From assembly GCA_910579865.1 (NCBI GenBank), contig CAJTXA010000002.1, positions 140,363-204,362 on the forward strand: a stretch of DNA of 64,000 nt. The letters run 5' to 3'. The notes below the pieces were generated by a model, which worked only from the letters and a program-made list of their open reading frames with translations, was not told where the DNA came from and made no database searches. The position numbers and the translations under genes were made by a program. The stretch is from an uncultured Lachnospiraceae bacterium. GTDB taxonomy: Bacteria > Bacillota > Clostridia > Lachnospirales > Lachnospiraceae. Positions 33,893 to 43,585 of this stretch are shown piece after piece (positions within the stretch are counted from its first letter, which is position 1; each line of letters starts with the position of its first letter).

Positions 33893-35557
33893 ATGAGAAG
33901 TGATTCAGTTACAAAAGGGATGCAGCAGGCACCGCATCGTTCTTTATTTCATGCATTAGGATTAACAGAGGAGGAGTTAGATCGTCCATTAGTTGGAATT
34001 GTAAGTTCTTATAATGAAATTGTACCAGGACATATGAATTTGGATAAAATAGTAGCAGCCGTAAAGACAGGAGTTTCGATGGCTGGCGGAACACCAATTG
34101 TATTTCCTGCAATTGCAGTTTGTGATGGAATTGCAATGGGGCATATTGGAATGAAATATTCGTTAGTAACACGAGATTTAATTGCAGATTCTACTGAGTG
34201 TATGGCGATGGCACATGCATTTGATGCACTTGTTATGGTTCCAAACTGTGATAAAAATGTACCAGGACTGTTGATGGCAGCAGCTCGTCTTAATATTCCT
34301 ACTGTTTTTGTAAGCGGAGGACCAATGTTAGCAGGACATGTACATGGACAAAAGAGAAGTCTTTCTTCTATGTTTGAAGCAGTTGGTGCTCATGCGGCTG
34401 GAAAGATGACGGAGGAGGAAGTAAAGGAGTTTGAGGAAAAAACCTGCCCTACCTGTGGTTCTTGTTCTGGTATGTATACTGCTAATAGTATGAACTGTCT
34501 AACTGAGGTACTTGGTATGGGGCTGAAAGGAAATGGCACAATTCCAGCAGTTTATTCTGAACGGATAAAATTAGCAAAACATGCTGGTATGCAAGTGATG
34601 GAGATGGTAAAAAGAAATATTCGGCCAAGAGATATTATGACAAAAGAAGCATTTCTTAATGCATTGACAATGGATATGGCACTTGGATGTTCGACAAATA
34701 GTATGCTGCATCTCCCAGCAATTGCACATGAGGCAGGGGTGGAGATTGATATGGAGATTGCAAATCAGATTAGTGCAAAGACACCAAATCTTTGCCATTT
34801 AGCTCCGGCTGGTCCTACTTATATGGAGGATTTAAATGAAGCAGGTGGAATTTATGCAGTAATGAATGAAATCAGCAAAAAGGGATTATTAAACTTAGAC
34901 TGTATAACTGTAACGGGAAAGACCGTTGGAGAGAATATTAAAAATTGTAGTAATAAAAATCCAGAAGTCATTCGGCCAATTGAAAATCCATATAGCCAGA
35001 CAGGTGGAATTGCTATTTTAAAGGGAAATTTAGCTCCAGATACAGGAGTTGTAAAACGTTCTGCTGTAGTAGAAGAAATGATGGTTCATGAAGGACCAGC
35101 AAGGGTATTTGACTGTGAAGAGGATGCGATTTTAGCGATCAAAGGTGGAAAGATTGTAGCAGGAGATGTCGTAGTAATTCGCTATGAGGGACCAAAGGGA
35201 GGCCCTGGGATGCGGGAAATGCTAAATCCAACCTCTGCAATTGCCGGAATGGGATTAGGGGCTTCTGTAGCACTGATTACAGATGGACGATTTTCAGGAG
35301 CTTCTAGAGGTGCTTCTATTGGGCATGTTTCTCCAGAGGCAGCAGTAGGCGGACCGATAGCTTTAGTAGAAGAAGGCGATATTATTCAGATTGATATTCC
35401 AAATAATCGTCTCGATTTAAAGGTTTCAGATGAGGAATTAGAAAGACGCCGTGCAGCATGGAAGCCAAGAGAACCAAAGGTGAAAAGTGGATATTTAGCA
35501 CGCTATGCTTCTATGGTGACAAGCGGAAATCGTGGGGCAGTTTTAGAAATAAAATAA
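33893..35557 (+). CDS. ilvD: Dihydroxy-acid dehydratase
   Basis: Iron-sulfur dehydratase common to isoleucine, valine and leucine synthesis, 554 aa. Cluster cysteines lie in VPNCDKNVPG and CPTCGSCSGMYTANSMNC. The Mg-binding and active-site stretches GGPMLAGHVHG, TDGRFSGASRGASIGHVSPEA and the PGMREML region are all present. It is second in the T-box operon, 38 bases after leuB. Confidence 0.97.
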   Translation: MRSDSVTKGMQQAPHRSLFHALGLTEEELDRPLVGIVSSYNEIVPGHMNLDKIVAAVKTGVSMAGGTPIVFPAIAVCDGIAMGHIGMKYSLVTRDLIADSTECMAMAHAFDALVMVPNCDKNVPGLLMAAARLNIPTVFVSGGPMLAGHVHGQKRSLSSMFEAVGAHAAGKMTEEEVKEFEEKTCPTCGSCSGMYTANSMNCLTEVLGMGLKGNGTIPAVYSERIKLAKHAGMQVMEMVKRNIRPRDIMTKEAFLNALTMDMALGCSTNSMLHLPAIAHEAGVEIDMEIANQISAKTPNLCHLAPAGPTYMEDLNEAGGIYAVMNEISKKGLLNLDCITVTGKTVGENIKNCSNKNPEVIRPIENPYSQTGGIAILKGNLAPDTGVVKRSAVVEEMMVHEGPARVFDCEEDAILAIKGGKIVAGDVVVIRYEGPKGGPGMREMLNPTSAIAGMGLGASVALITDGRFSGASRGASIGHVSPEAAVGGPIALVEEGDIIQIDIPNNRLDLKVSDEELERRRAAWKPREPKVKSGYLARYASMVTSGNRGAVLEIK

Positions 35558-35597
35558 AGGAGACAGAGGAAACAAAGGAAAGGAATGAAGAAAAAAG

Positions 35598-37283
35598 ATG
35601 CAGCTAACAGGTTCGGAAATTATAATAGAGTGTTTGAAAGAACAGGGAGTAGATACCGTATTTGGTTATCCAGGTGGTGCAATTTTAAATGTATATGATG
35701 CATTATATCAACATGCAGATGAAATTCAGCATATTTTGACCTCTCATGAACAGGGAGCTTCTCATGCAGCAGATGGCTATGCAAGAGCAACGGGAAAAGT
35801 AGGGGTTTGTTTTGCTACTTCTGGCCCTGGAGCGACAAATCTGGTAACTGGGATTGCGACTGCCTATATGGATTCCATTCCAGTTGTGGCGATTACTGCA
35901 AATGTGGGTGTGTCTTTGCTTGGAAAGGATAGTTTTCAAGAGGTAGATATTGCTGGTGTGACTATGCCAATTACAAAGCATAATTTTATAGTAAAAAAGG
36001 TAGAGGAATTGGCAGATACGATTCGCAGAGCATTTTATATTGCAAAAAGTGGCAGACCAGGACCTGTATTGGTGGATATTCCAAAAGATGTTACAGCAAA
36101 TGTAACAGAATATCAAAGACAAAAACCAAAGGAAATACAATATGATACAAGTACAATTACAAAGGAGGCATTGGATACCGCAGTTCGAATGATTGAGGAA
36201 TCAAAGAAGCCTTATATTTTAGTTGGAGGCGGTGCAATCGCTTCTGATGCTTCAGCGGAGTTAAAGAGATTTGTAGAGCGTATTGATGCACCTGTTGCGG
36301 ATACTTTAATGGGAAAGGGAGCATTTGATGGAACAAGTCCACTTTATACTGGAATGATTGGGATGCATGGAACAAAAGCTTCTAATTTTGGAGTAACAGC
36401 ATGTGATCTATTGATTGTACTAGGTGCTAGGTTTAGTGATCGAGTAACTGGAAATGCAAAAAAATTTGCTGCCAATGCAAAGATTCTACAGATTGATATT
36501 GATCCAGCCGAGATTAATAAAAATATTCCAACTCAGGCATGTATTGTTGGAGATTGTAAAGCTGTATTAGAACAATTAAATCAGAGAGTAGAAAAGCAAA
36601 ATCATACAGAATGGATTGCTTATATAAAAGAACTAAAGGAAAAGTATCCTTTAACTTATCATACAGAAGCATTGACAGGGCCTTTTATTATGGAAAAAAT
36701 CTATGAGATTACCAATGGAGAGGCTTTGATTACAACTGAGGTAGGACAGCATCAAATGTGGGCAGCACAGTTTTACTCCTATCAGCGACCACGACAGCTT
36801 TTCACTTCCGGCGGACTTGGAACAATGGGATATGGATTAGGAGCTAGTCTTGGTGCTAAGATGGGACGGAAAGAAGAGATCGTAATTAATATTGCTGGAG
36901 ATGGATGTTTTCGAATGAATATGAATGAGATTGCTACAGCTACTCGATATAATATTCCTGTAATTCAGATTGTATTTAATAATCATGTGCTTGGAATGGT
37001 TCGGCAATGGCAGACGCTTTTTTATGGAAAGCGGTATTCGAATACGATTTTGGAGGATTCGGTGGATTTTGTAAAGCTGGCTGAGGCTATGGGAGCAAAG
37101 GGATATTGCGTGCAAAAGAAGGAGGAATTTGAACCAATTTTGCGGGAAGCCATTTCGTTACATATTCCAGTCGTGATTGATTGCAGAATTGATGCAGATG
37201 ATAAGGTTTGGCCTATGGTGGCTCCGGGAGCAGCGATTGATGAAGTGTTTAATGAGGAAGATTTAGAAAAGAAAAAGATGTAA
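35598..37283 (+). CDS. ilvB: Acetolactate synthase, catalytic subunit
   Basis: Thiamine-diphosphate enzyme that starts branched-chain amino acid synthesis, 561 aa. The N-terminal catalytic Glu is in SHEQGASHAADGYAR. FAD-binding central domain residues are present (GMIGMHGT, VLGARFSDRVTG). The ThDP motif begins at GDGCFRMNMNEIAT and ends with IVFNN. The regulatory subunit ilvN/ilvH is not adjacent, so it must be elsewhere or absent. It is last gene of the leucine T-box operon. Confidence 0.96.
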   Translation: MQLTGSEIIIECLKEQGVDTVFGYPGGAILNVYDALYQHADEIQHILTSHEQGASHAADGYARATGKVGVCFATSGPGATNLVTGIATAYMDSIPVVAITANVGVSLLGKDSFQEVDIAGVTMPITKHNFIVKKVEELADTIRRAFYIAKSGRPGPVLVDIPKDVTANVTEYQRQKPKEIQYDTSTITKEALDTAVRMIEESKKPYILVGGGAIASDASAELKRFVERIDAPVADTLMGKGAFDGTSPLYTGMIGMHGTKASNFGVTACDLLIVLGARFSDRVTGNAKKFAANAKILQIDIDPAEINKNIPTQACIVGDCKAVLEQLNQRVEKQNHTEWIAYIKELKEKYPLTYHTEALTGPFIMEKIYEITNGEALITTEVGQHQMWAAQFYSYQRPRQLFTSGGLGTMGYGLGASLGAKMGRKEEIVINIAGDGCFRMNMNEIATATRYNIPVIQIVFNNHVLGMVRQWQTLFYGKRYSNTILEDSVDFVKLAEAMGAKGYCVQKKEEFEPILREAISLHIPVVIDCRIDADDKVWPMVAPGAAIDEVFNEEDLEKKKM

Positions 37284-37290
37284 TAAATCG

Positions 37291-37323
37291 TGTCATTTGT
37301 CCGTGTATGGCGTACAAATGACA
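37291..37323 (+). terminator. Hairpin after ilvB
   Basis: TGTCATTTGT (37291-37300) with ACAAATGACA (37314-37323), followed by TTATTTG. The T-tract is weak, but the position fits a terminator. Confidence 0.6.
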
Positions 37324-37341
37324 TTATTTGACGAATTTTGC

Positions 37342-37370
37342 TTGACTATATAGTGATAAAGCGTTAAAAT
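37342..37370 (+). promoter_or_regulatory. Promoter of serC-serA
   Basis: TTGACT at 37342-37347 and TAAAAT at 37365-37370, 17-base spacer. A leader of about 140 bases follows, in which I see no recognisable riboswitch. Confidence 0.7.
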
Positions 37371-37516
37371 GTGTCATAGCACTTGTAAAATATTCATAAG
37401 CTAATAAATAGCAATATACAGATAAATAAAGAAAAAAATAGATGTGTACATATGGGATTTTACAATTTTAATAAGAAATAATTTTTAGATAAAATTTTAT
37501 CATTGAGGAGGAAAAA

Positions 37517-38599
37517 ATGGGAAGAGTGTATAATTTTTCAGCAGGTCCAGCTGTATTACCAGAGGATGTATTAAAGGAAGCAGCAGAAGAAATGCTAGAT
37601 TATAAGGGCACAGGAATGTCTGTTATGGAGATGAGCCATCGTTCGAAGGCTTTTCAGGAGATTATTGATAAGGCAGAAAAAGATCTGCGAGAATTGATGA
37701 ACATTCCAGATAATTATAAAGTATTGTTTTTGCAAGGCGGTGCGTCTTTACAGTTTGCTATGATTCCAATGAATTTAATGAAGAATAAGAAAGCCGCTTA
37801 TATTATTACAGGACAGTGGGCAAAGAAGGCTTATCAGGAAGCAAAGAATTATGGAGAGGCAGTTGCAGTTGCTTCTTCTGCTGATCAGACATTTTCTTAT
37901 ATTCCAGATTGCTCTGATTTGGATATTCCTGAAGATGCAGATTATGTCTATATCTGTGAAAATAATACAATTTATGGAACCAAATTTAAGGAGCTGCCAA
38001 ATACAAAGGGACATACTTTGGTAGCAGATGTTTCTTCTTGTTTTTTATCAGAACCAATTGATGTAACAAAGTATGGGGTTATCTATGGTGGTGTTCAAAA
38101 AAATATTGGGCCAGCAGGGGTTGTGATTGTAATTATTCGGGAGGATTTGATTACAGATGAGGTTCTTCCTGGAACACCTACTATGATGCGTTATCAGACA
38201 CATGCAGAGAATGGATCGATGTATAATACACCTCCTTGTTATGGAATTTATATCTGTGGTAAGGTATTTCAATGGTTAAAGAAAAAGGGTGGATTGTCTG
38301 CAATGAAGGAATTTAATGAGAAAAAGGCAAAGCTGCTTTATGATTTTCTAGATCAAAGTGAACTTTTTAAAGGAACTGTAGTAGAAAAAGATCGTTCTCT
38401 TATGAATGTACCTTTTGTAACTGGAAGTGAAGAGTTAGATGCGAAATTTGTAAAAGAAGCAAAGGCAGCAGGATTTGAGAATTTAAAGGGACACCGGACA
38501 GTAGGCGGTATGAGAGCTAGTATTTACAATGCTATGCCAATAGAGGGTGTAGAAGCATTAGTAGCATTTATGAAGAAATTTGAAGCAGAGAATAAATAG
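37517..38599 (+). CDS. serC: Phosphoserine aminotransferase
   Basis: PLP enzyme converting 3-phosphohydroxypyruvate and glutamate to phosphoserine, 360 aa. Motifs are YNFSAGPAVLPEDVL at the N-terminus, MEMSHRSKAF, LFLQGGASLQF with PLP-phosphate contacts, and YGGVQKNIGPAG with the Schiff-base Lys. The C-terminus has GHRTVGGMRASIYNA. GAGGAGG lies upstream of the ATG. It is followed by serA after 20 bases, so the two act in one pathway and transcript. Confidence 0.97.
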   Translation: MGRVYNFSAGPAVLPEDVLKEAAEEMLDYKGTGMSVMEMSHRSKAFQEIIDKAEKDLRELMNIPDNYKVLFLQGGASLQFAMIPMNLMKNKKAAYIITGQWAKKAYQEAKNYGEAVAVASSADQTFSYIPDCSDLDIPEDADYVYICENNTIYGTKFKELPNTKGHTLVADVSSCFLSEPIDVTKYGVIYGGVQKNIGPAGVVIVIIREDLITDEVLPGTPTMMRYQTHAENGSMYNTPPCYGIYICGKVFQWLKKKGGLSAMKEFNEKKAKLLYDFLDQSELFKGTVVEKDRSLMNVPFVTGSEELDAKFVKEAKAAGFENLKGHRTVGGMRASIYNAMPIEGVEALVAFMKKFEAENK

Positions 38600-38619
38600 G
38601 GAAAAGGATTGGGCAAATC

Positions 38620-39783
38620 ATGTATAAAATTCATTGTTTAAATAAGATTTCCAAAGTAGGAACAGATTTACTGACAGCGGATTATCAGCTTGCAGAAGAG
38701 TTAGATGGAGCAGATGGTGTATTGGTACGAAGTGCAGCAATGCATGAGATGGAGTTACCAGAAAGTTTGTTAGCAGTCGCTCGTGCAGGAGCAGGGGTGA
38801 ATAATATTCCTTTGGAAAAGTGTGCAGATAAAGGAGTTGTGGTTTTTAATACACCTGGAGCAAATGCAAATGCAGTGAAAGAATTGGTAATTTGTGGGAT
38901 GCTTTTGGCTTCTCGTGATATTATTGGTGGAAACCACTGGGTGGATCAGGTAAAAGAGGAAGCAACGATCGCTAAGATGGTGGAAAAGGAAAAATCAAAG
39001 TTTGCAGGAACAGAGTTACTTGGGAAGAAGTTAGGAGTGATTGGACTTGGAGCAATTGGAGCTAAGATTGCGAATGCAGCAGTTGCTCTTGGTATGGATG
39101 TCTATGGATATGATCCTTATATTTCGGTGGAAGCTGCTTGGAGCCTTTCTCGTGAAGTGAAACCGATTCGTAATGTAGAAACAATTTATACCGAATGTGA
39201 TTATATTACAATTCATGTTCCAGCTATGGATTCCACAAAGGGTATGATCCAAAAAAGTACAATTGATAGTATGAAGGACGGCGTTATTGTTTTAAACTTT
39301 TCTCGTGATGCTTTGGTAAATGAAGCAGATATGTTAGAGGCTTTAAAGGCAGGCAAGGTAAGAAAGTATGTTTGCGATTTCCCAACACCTGTTACAGCAG
39401 GACAAAAAGGAGTGATTCTTTTGCCGCACTTAGGAGCTTCTACAGAAGAAGCAGAGGATAATTGTGCTGTTATGGCAGTAAACCAAATGATGGATTTTAT
39501 TGAAAATGGAAATATTAAAAATTCTGTAAATTTCCCTTCTTGTAGTTTAGGAGCATGTAGTAAAGCAGGACGGCTTGCAGTACATCATAGAAATGTACCA
39601 AATATGATCAGTTTATTTGCTGGTGCTTGTGCAGCGGAAAATATCAATATTTCGGATATGATTAATAAGAGTAAAGGAGATTATTCTTATACATTAATGG
39701 ATTTGGATACCCCTGCCACACAACAGGTAGTAGAAGCAATCAAGAGAATACCAGAAGTATTAAAAGTTCGGATTGTAAAATAG
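38620..39783 (+). CDS. serA: D-3-phosphoglycerate dehydrogenase
   Basis: First step of serine synthesis, 387 aa, the short ACT-domain type. The Rossmann motif is LGVIGLGAIGAKIA (about residues 137-150). Catalytic Arg, Glu and His are in NFSRDALV, DFPTPVT and LPHLGAST. A C-terminal ACT domain (about 325-387) begins NVPNMISLFAGA and may give serine feedback. serB (phosphoserine phosphatase) is not next to it; a DUF1015 gene follows instead after a terminator. Confidence 0.96.
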   Translation: MYKIHCLNKISKVGTDLLTADYQLAEELDGADGVLVRSAAMHEMELPESLLAVARAGAGVNNIPLEKCADKGVVVFNTPGANANAVKELVICGMLLASRDIIGGNHWVDQVKEEATIAKMVEKEKSKFAGTELLGKKLGVIGLGAIGAKIANAAVALGMDVYGYDPYISVEAAWSLSREVKPIRNVETIYTECDYITIHVPAMDSTKGMIQKSTIDSMKDGVIVLNFSRDALVNEADMLEALKAGKVRKYVCDFPTPVTAGQKGVILLPHLGASTEEAEDNCAVMAVNQMMDFIENGNIKNSVNFPSCSLGACSKAGRLAVHHRNVPNMISLFAGACAAENINISDMINKSKGDYSYTLMDLDTPATQQVVEAIKRIPEVLKVRIVK

Positions 39784-39796
39784 AAAATTGTTTGAA

Positions 39797-39839
39797 AAGA
39801 GGCATTGAAATGATAAAAAAACAGTTCAATGCCTTTTTT
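39797..39839 (+). terminator. Terminator after serA
   Basis: GGCATTGAA (39801-39809) with TTCAATGCC (39825-39833), then TTTTTT. Confidence 0.88.
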
Positions 39840-40033
39840 AATAAATTTTTGATTGAAATTTTTTCTATTATTTAATTTAGAAGTTGTGATTTTACTGAAA
39901 ATATGGTAAATTAAAGATAAAAGATGAAATGAAAGCATATTTTTACGTAAAATGTTTAGATTAAGGCAAGGAGAGTAATAAAAAAGATAAGAAAGGATAT
40001 ATGTACAGTTTATATGGTGCATAGGGTGTAGAG

Positions 40034-41275
40034 ATGGCAGAGATAAAACCATTTTTTTGTATAAGGCCAAGTCAGGAATTGGCAAGTCGTGTAGCAGCAT
40101 TACCATATGATGTCTATAATCGAAAGGAAGCATGTGAGGAAGTGAAAAAAGAACCTCTTTCTTTTCTGGCAATTGATCGTGCAGAGACACAGTTTGATGA
40201 GAGTGTGGGTACATATGAGGAAAAAGTATATCAAAAGGCAAAGGAGCTTTTAGAGGAACGGATTCAAAGTGGAGTTTTTGTAGAGGAAGAAAAAGAATGT
40301 TATTTTCTTTATCAACTTACTATGAATGGAAGGAGTCAAACTGGACTAGTAGCTTGTGCTTCTATTGATGATTACCAAAATCAAGTAATTAAAAAACATG
40401 AGAATACAAGAGCAGATAAAGAAGCGGATCGGATTCATCATGTGGATACCTGTAATGCGCAGACAGGACCGATTTTTTTAGCGTATCGCTCCAATTTGGT
40501 AATCAACCAGATAACCGAAGAGGTAAAAAAGGAGAAACCTTTGTATCAATTTGTTTCTTCGGATGGAATTGGGCATACTGTGTGGCGAATTGAGGAGGAA
40601 GAACGAATCGCAGTAATTCGAAAAACCTTTGCTGCAATTGAACAGATTTATATTGCAGATGGACATCATAGAGCTGCTTCAGCAGTAAAAGTTGGATTAA
40701 AAAGAAGAGAGGAGCATCCTGCTTATACAGGACAGGAGGAGTTTAACTATTTTCTTTCGGTATTATTTCCAGATGATCAGCTTATGATTATGGATTATAA
40801 CCGTGTTGTAAAAGACTTAAATGGATATGCAATAGAGGAGTTTTTAGAAAGGGTAGGAGAATCTTTTGTGGTAGAGAAAGTAGGAGAAACTCCTTATGCT
40901 CCAGCTCAAATACATGAAATAGGAATGTATCTAGATGGAATCTGGTATCGTTTAAAGGCAAAACCAGAAGTTTGTGTAACACATCCAGTAGAGGGGTTAG
41001 ATGTATCTATTTTACAGAATACGTTATTAGCTCCTATATTGGGGATTGGAGATCCAAAGACAGATAAGAGAATTGACTTTGTAGGTGGGATTCGTGGATT
41101 GGAAGAACTTGAAAGACGAGCAAAGACGGATATGAAAGTTGCTTTTGCTATGTATCCAACTTCGATAGGACAGCTATTTGATGTAGCAGATGCAAATCTT
41201 TTAATGCCTCCTAAATCTACTTGGTTTGAGCCGAAGTTACGGAGTGGGTTATTTATTCATCGGTTAGATAAGTAA
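40034..41275 (+). CDS. DUF1015 family protein
   Basis: 413 aa, soluble, no signal or membrane segment. It begins MAEIKPFFCIRPSQEL, the usual start of DUF1015 (COG4198). It contains RVAALPYDVYNRKEA, IYIADGHHRAASA and NYFLSVLFPDDQL, which are conserved blocks of the family. The ADGHHRAA motif is nucleotide-hydrolase-like, and the biochemical role is not established to my knowledge. Genes of this family commonly sit beside serA/serC, as here, so a role in serine metabolism is plausible. A serA terminator and a 250-base gap suggest separate transcription. Confidence 0.85.
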   Translation: MAEIKPFFCIRPSQELASRVAALPYDVYNRKEACEEVKKEPLSFLAIDRAETQFDESVGTYEEKVYQKAKELLEERIQSGVFVEEEKECYFLYQLTMNGRSQTGLVACASIDDYQNQVIKKHENTRADKEADRIHHVDTCNAQTGPIFLAYRSNLVINQITEEVKKEKPLYQFVSSDGIGHTVWRIEEEERIAVIRKTFAAIEQIYIADGHHRAASAVKVGLKRREEHPAYTGQEEFNYFLSVLFPDDQLMIMDYNRVVKDLNGYAIEEFLERVGESFVVEKVGETPYAPAQIHEIGMYLDGIWYRLKAKPEVCVTHPVEGLDVSILQNTLLAPILGIGDPKTDKRIDFVGGIRGLEELERRAKTDMKVAFAMYPTSIGQLFDVADANLLMPPKSTWFEPKLRSGLFIHRLDK

Positions 41276-41336
41276 GGATTAAAAAGTGATAGGATAAAAG
41301 CAAATATAAGGGCTTAGAACAGAGAGGAGGGGGCCT

Positions 41337-41927
41337 ATGGAGAAATTTGATATCTTATTTCAAACTTGTTTGATATTGGGGTTTGCTTTGCCATGTTTGA
41401 ATCTGATTGCTGGATTTTTTGATGGATTAGATGGGGTATCAGATTTGAATTTTGATGGGGATGGAGGGCTTGCAAATACTTTTTTTTCTTTTAATTTTAT
41501 GTGTTTTATGCTGGCGGTTGGGATATTTGGTATACTTGGAAAAGTACTTTTAGGACAGATTTCATTAGTGCTGGTGTTTTTGATTGCAACTGGCAGTGGA
41601 ATTTTTGGGTATTTTGCAATGTATCGCTGGGTATTTTTACCATTAAGCCGTAATCGGAAGGAGGTGGAAAGTCACGATTTTCAGGATTTAATTGGAAAGT
41701 ATGGTACTTTAATTTTACAAATTACAGAGGAACATTGTGGTACAATTCAAACTACAGACAGTACGGGGGCTGCAATTACCTATATGGCATCGGCAACAGA
41801 AGAAGAATTACAAAAACATAATTATTGTATGCCACTTGGAATGGAGGTAAAAATTGTAGGTGTATTGGAAGAAAAACGATGCTGTTATGTGGAGGAAATA
41901 GGAGGAAAAGAAGAATGGTTGGTATGA
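41337..41927 (+). CDS. NfeD/YuaF-like membrane protein
   Basis: 196 aa. About three TM helices (residues 7-28, 50-72 and 76-100) are followed by a soluble C-terminal domain of mostly beta strands (about 115-190). The order resembles YuaF-type NfeD proteins, which end in an OB fold. The stop overlaps the flotillin gene by 13 bases. Members of this family are encoded with flotillins and work with them in membrane microdomains. Sequence support outside the context is modest, but GGAGGGGG gives a clear start. Confidence 0.75.
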   Translation: MEKFDILFQTCLILGFALPCLNLIAGFFDGLDGVSDLNFDGDGGLANTFFSFNFMCFMLAVGIFGILGKVLLGQISLVLVFLIATGSGIFGYFAMYRWVFLPLSRNRKEVESHDFQDLIGKYGTLILQITEEHCGTIQTTDSTGAAITYMASATEEELQKHNYCMPLGMEVKIVGVLEEKRCCYVEEIGGKEEWLV

Positions 41928-43585
41928 TTGGTACATTAGGAACAGCAGGAATGGTGGCACTTGTAGTAATATCTCTTGTTATTTTAATTATGATTTGTAT
42001 TTTATCTACTTGGAAGAAGGTTCCTAGTGATAAGGCAGCTGTTATTGTTGGAGTTGGTAAAGCAAAAGTGGTAACTGGGGGAGGTACCGTTTTAATTCCA
42101 ATTTTGGAACGAATGGATACAATTACTTTGGAAAATATTATGATTCCAGTGGAAATTAAGCAGACAAAGACTTCACTTGGAGTTCCAATTAATGCAGAAG
42201 GTGTAGTAGTATTAAAAGTAAAAAATGATTCGAGCAGTATTTTAACAGCAGTGCAGCAGTTTCACTGTGGAAAAGAGCAAACTACAGTAGAAAATATTCG
42301 AACACAGGCGTCAGAAATTTGTAAAGGAAAACTTCGTGAAATTGTATCTGGAATGTCAGTAGAAGAGATTTATAATGGACGTGAAAAATTTGCAAATACA
42401 GTACAAGAAGTGGCTGGTACACAGTTGGCAGAGATGGGATTGGAATTGACTTCTTTTACAATTAATGATATTTCAGATAACGAAGGATATATTGAGGCAC
42501 TTGGAAAAGAGCAGATTGCAAAGGTAAAGGCACAGGCAGCTATTGCAGAGGCACAAGCAGCAAAAGAACGGGATATTCAGACAGCAGAGGCAGCAAAGGA
42601 ACGAGAGATTAAGACAGCAGAGGCAAGAAAAATTGGGGAGACAGCAAAGTTAGAAGCAGATACACAGATTGCTGAAGCAAGTAAAAATAAACAGTTGAAA
42701 TTGTTTGAGTATCAAAAAGAGCAAGAGACAAAAAAGGCAGATGCAGATGCGGCTTATAAGATTCAGGAAAATATTGTAGCAAAAAAAGTAACAGATACAC
42801 AGATGGATGCGGAAGTGTTAAAACAACAAAGAGCAAAGGAAGTAACAGAAGCACAGGTGCAAATTCAGATTGTAGCAGAGCAGAAGAATATTGAACTTGC
42901 TAAGAAAAAGGCAGAACGAAAAGAAGCAGAACTGCAGGAGCTTGTAATTAAGCCAGCAGAAGCAGATTTGGCAAAGCAAAAGTTAGATGCAGAGGCACGA
43001 AAGTTTGAGGAGATTAAACGAGCAGAGGCTGATGCAGAGAGGAAAAAACTAGATGCGAGTGCAGAGGCAGAAAAATTAAAGTTAGAGGGAGAAGCAAAGG
43101 CAGCAATTATTGAAGCACAAGGAAAAGCAGAAGCAGATGCAATTCGGGCAAAAGGTATGGCAGAAGCAGAGGCTTTAGAGAAAAAGGCAGAAGCATTAGC
43201 TAAGATGAATGAAGCTGGTAAGTTACAGATGGTAATTGAAAAGCTTCCTGAAGTGGCAAGGGCTGTTTCAGAGCCACTAGCAAGGATTGGCGATATTACA
43301 ATTATAGGCGGCGGAAATGGTGAGAATGGTGCTAGTGCAGTTGATGTAGCACGAATGACAACTGGTTCAATGAAAGCGGTAATGGACTGTATGAAGGATG
43401 TGGTAGGATTCGATCTTTCTGAGGTTATGCGGGCTCAAACTTTTGAAGGAAAAACGACTCGAAATATTCATGTCGATGTAACTGGAATAGAGGATGCTTC
43501 TGATCCAATAAAGGATGCAATAGCAACTACAATTATTGCAGAAGAGAAAAACAAAGCAGAAAGGATCGAAAAAGATGGAATATAG
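41915..43585 (+). CDS. floT: Flotillin-like SPFH protein
   Basis: Membrane microdomain scaffold, 556 aa. One N-terminal TM helix (about 5-28, TAGMVALVVISLVILIMIC) is followed by the SPFH/PHB domain (about 35-200, VPSDKAAVIVGVGKAKVV). A long Glu/Ala/Lys-rich coiled coil (about 200-450) carries repeated AKA-EA motifs typical of flotillins. The C-terminus has EALEKKAEALAKMNEAGK and a Gly-rich tail. ATG 41915 is chosen because GGAGG lies nine bases upstream. It is coupled to the NfeD-like gene before it and overlaps the reductase after it. Confidence 0.93.
   Translation: MVGMIGTLGTAGMVALVVISLVILIMICILSTWKKVPSDKAAVIVGVGKAKVVTGGGTVLIPILERMDTITLENIMIPVEIKQTKTSLGVPINAEGVVVLKVKNDSSSILTAVQQFHCGKEQTTVENIRTQASEICKGKLREIVSGMSVEEIYNGREKFANTVQEVAGTQLAEMGLELTSFTINDISDNEGYIEALGKEQIAKVKAQAAIAEAQAAKERDIQTAEAAKEREIKTAEARKIGETAKLEADTQIAEASKNKQLKLFEYQKEQETKKADADAAYKIQENIVAKKVTDTQMDAEVLKQQRAKEVTEAQVQIQIVAEQKNIELAKKKAERKEAELQELVIKPAEADLAKQKLDAEARKFEEIKRAEADAERKKLDASAEAEKLKLEGEAKAAIIEAQGKAEADAIRAKGMAEAEALEKKAEALAKMNEAGKLQMVIEKLPEVARAVSEPLARIGDITIIGGGNGENGASAVDVARMTTGSMKAVMDCMKDVVGFDLSEVMRAQTFEGKTTRNIHVDVTGIEDASDPIKDAIATTIIAEEKNKAERIEKDGI

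Noticed and set aside
37371..37516. Possible riboswitch in the serC leader
   Set aside because: No T-box motif, terminator pair or known aptamer signature could be seen in this AT-rich leader.
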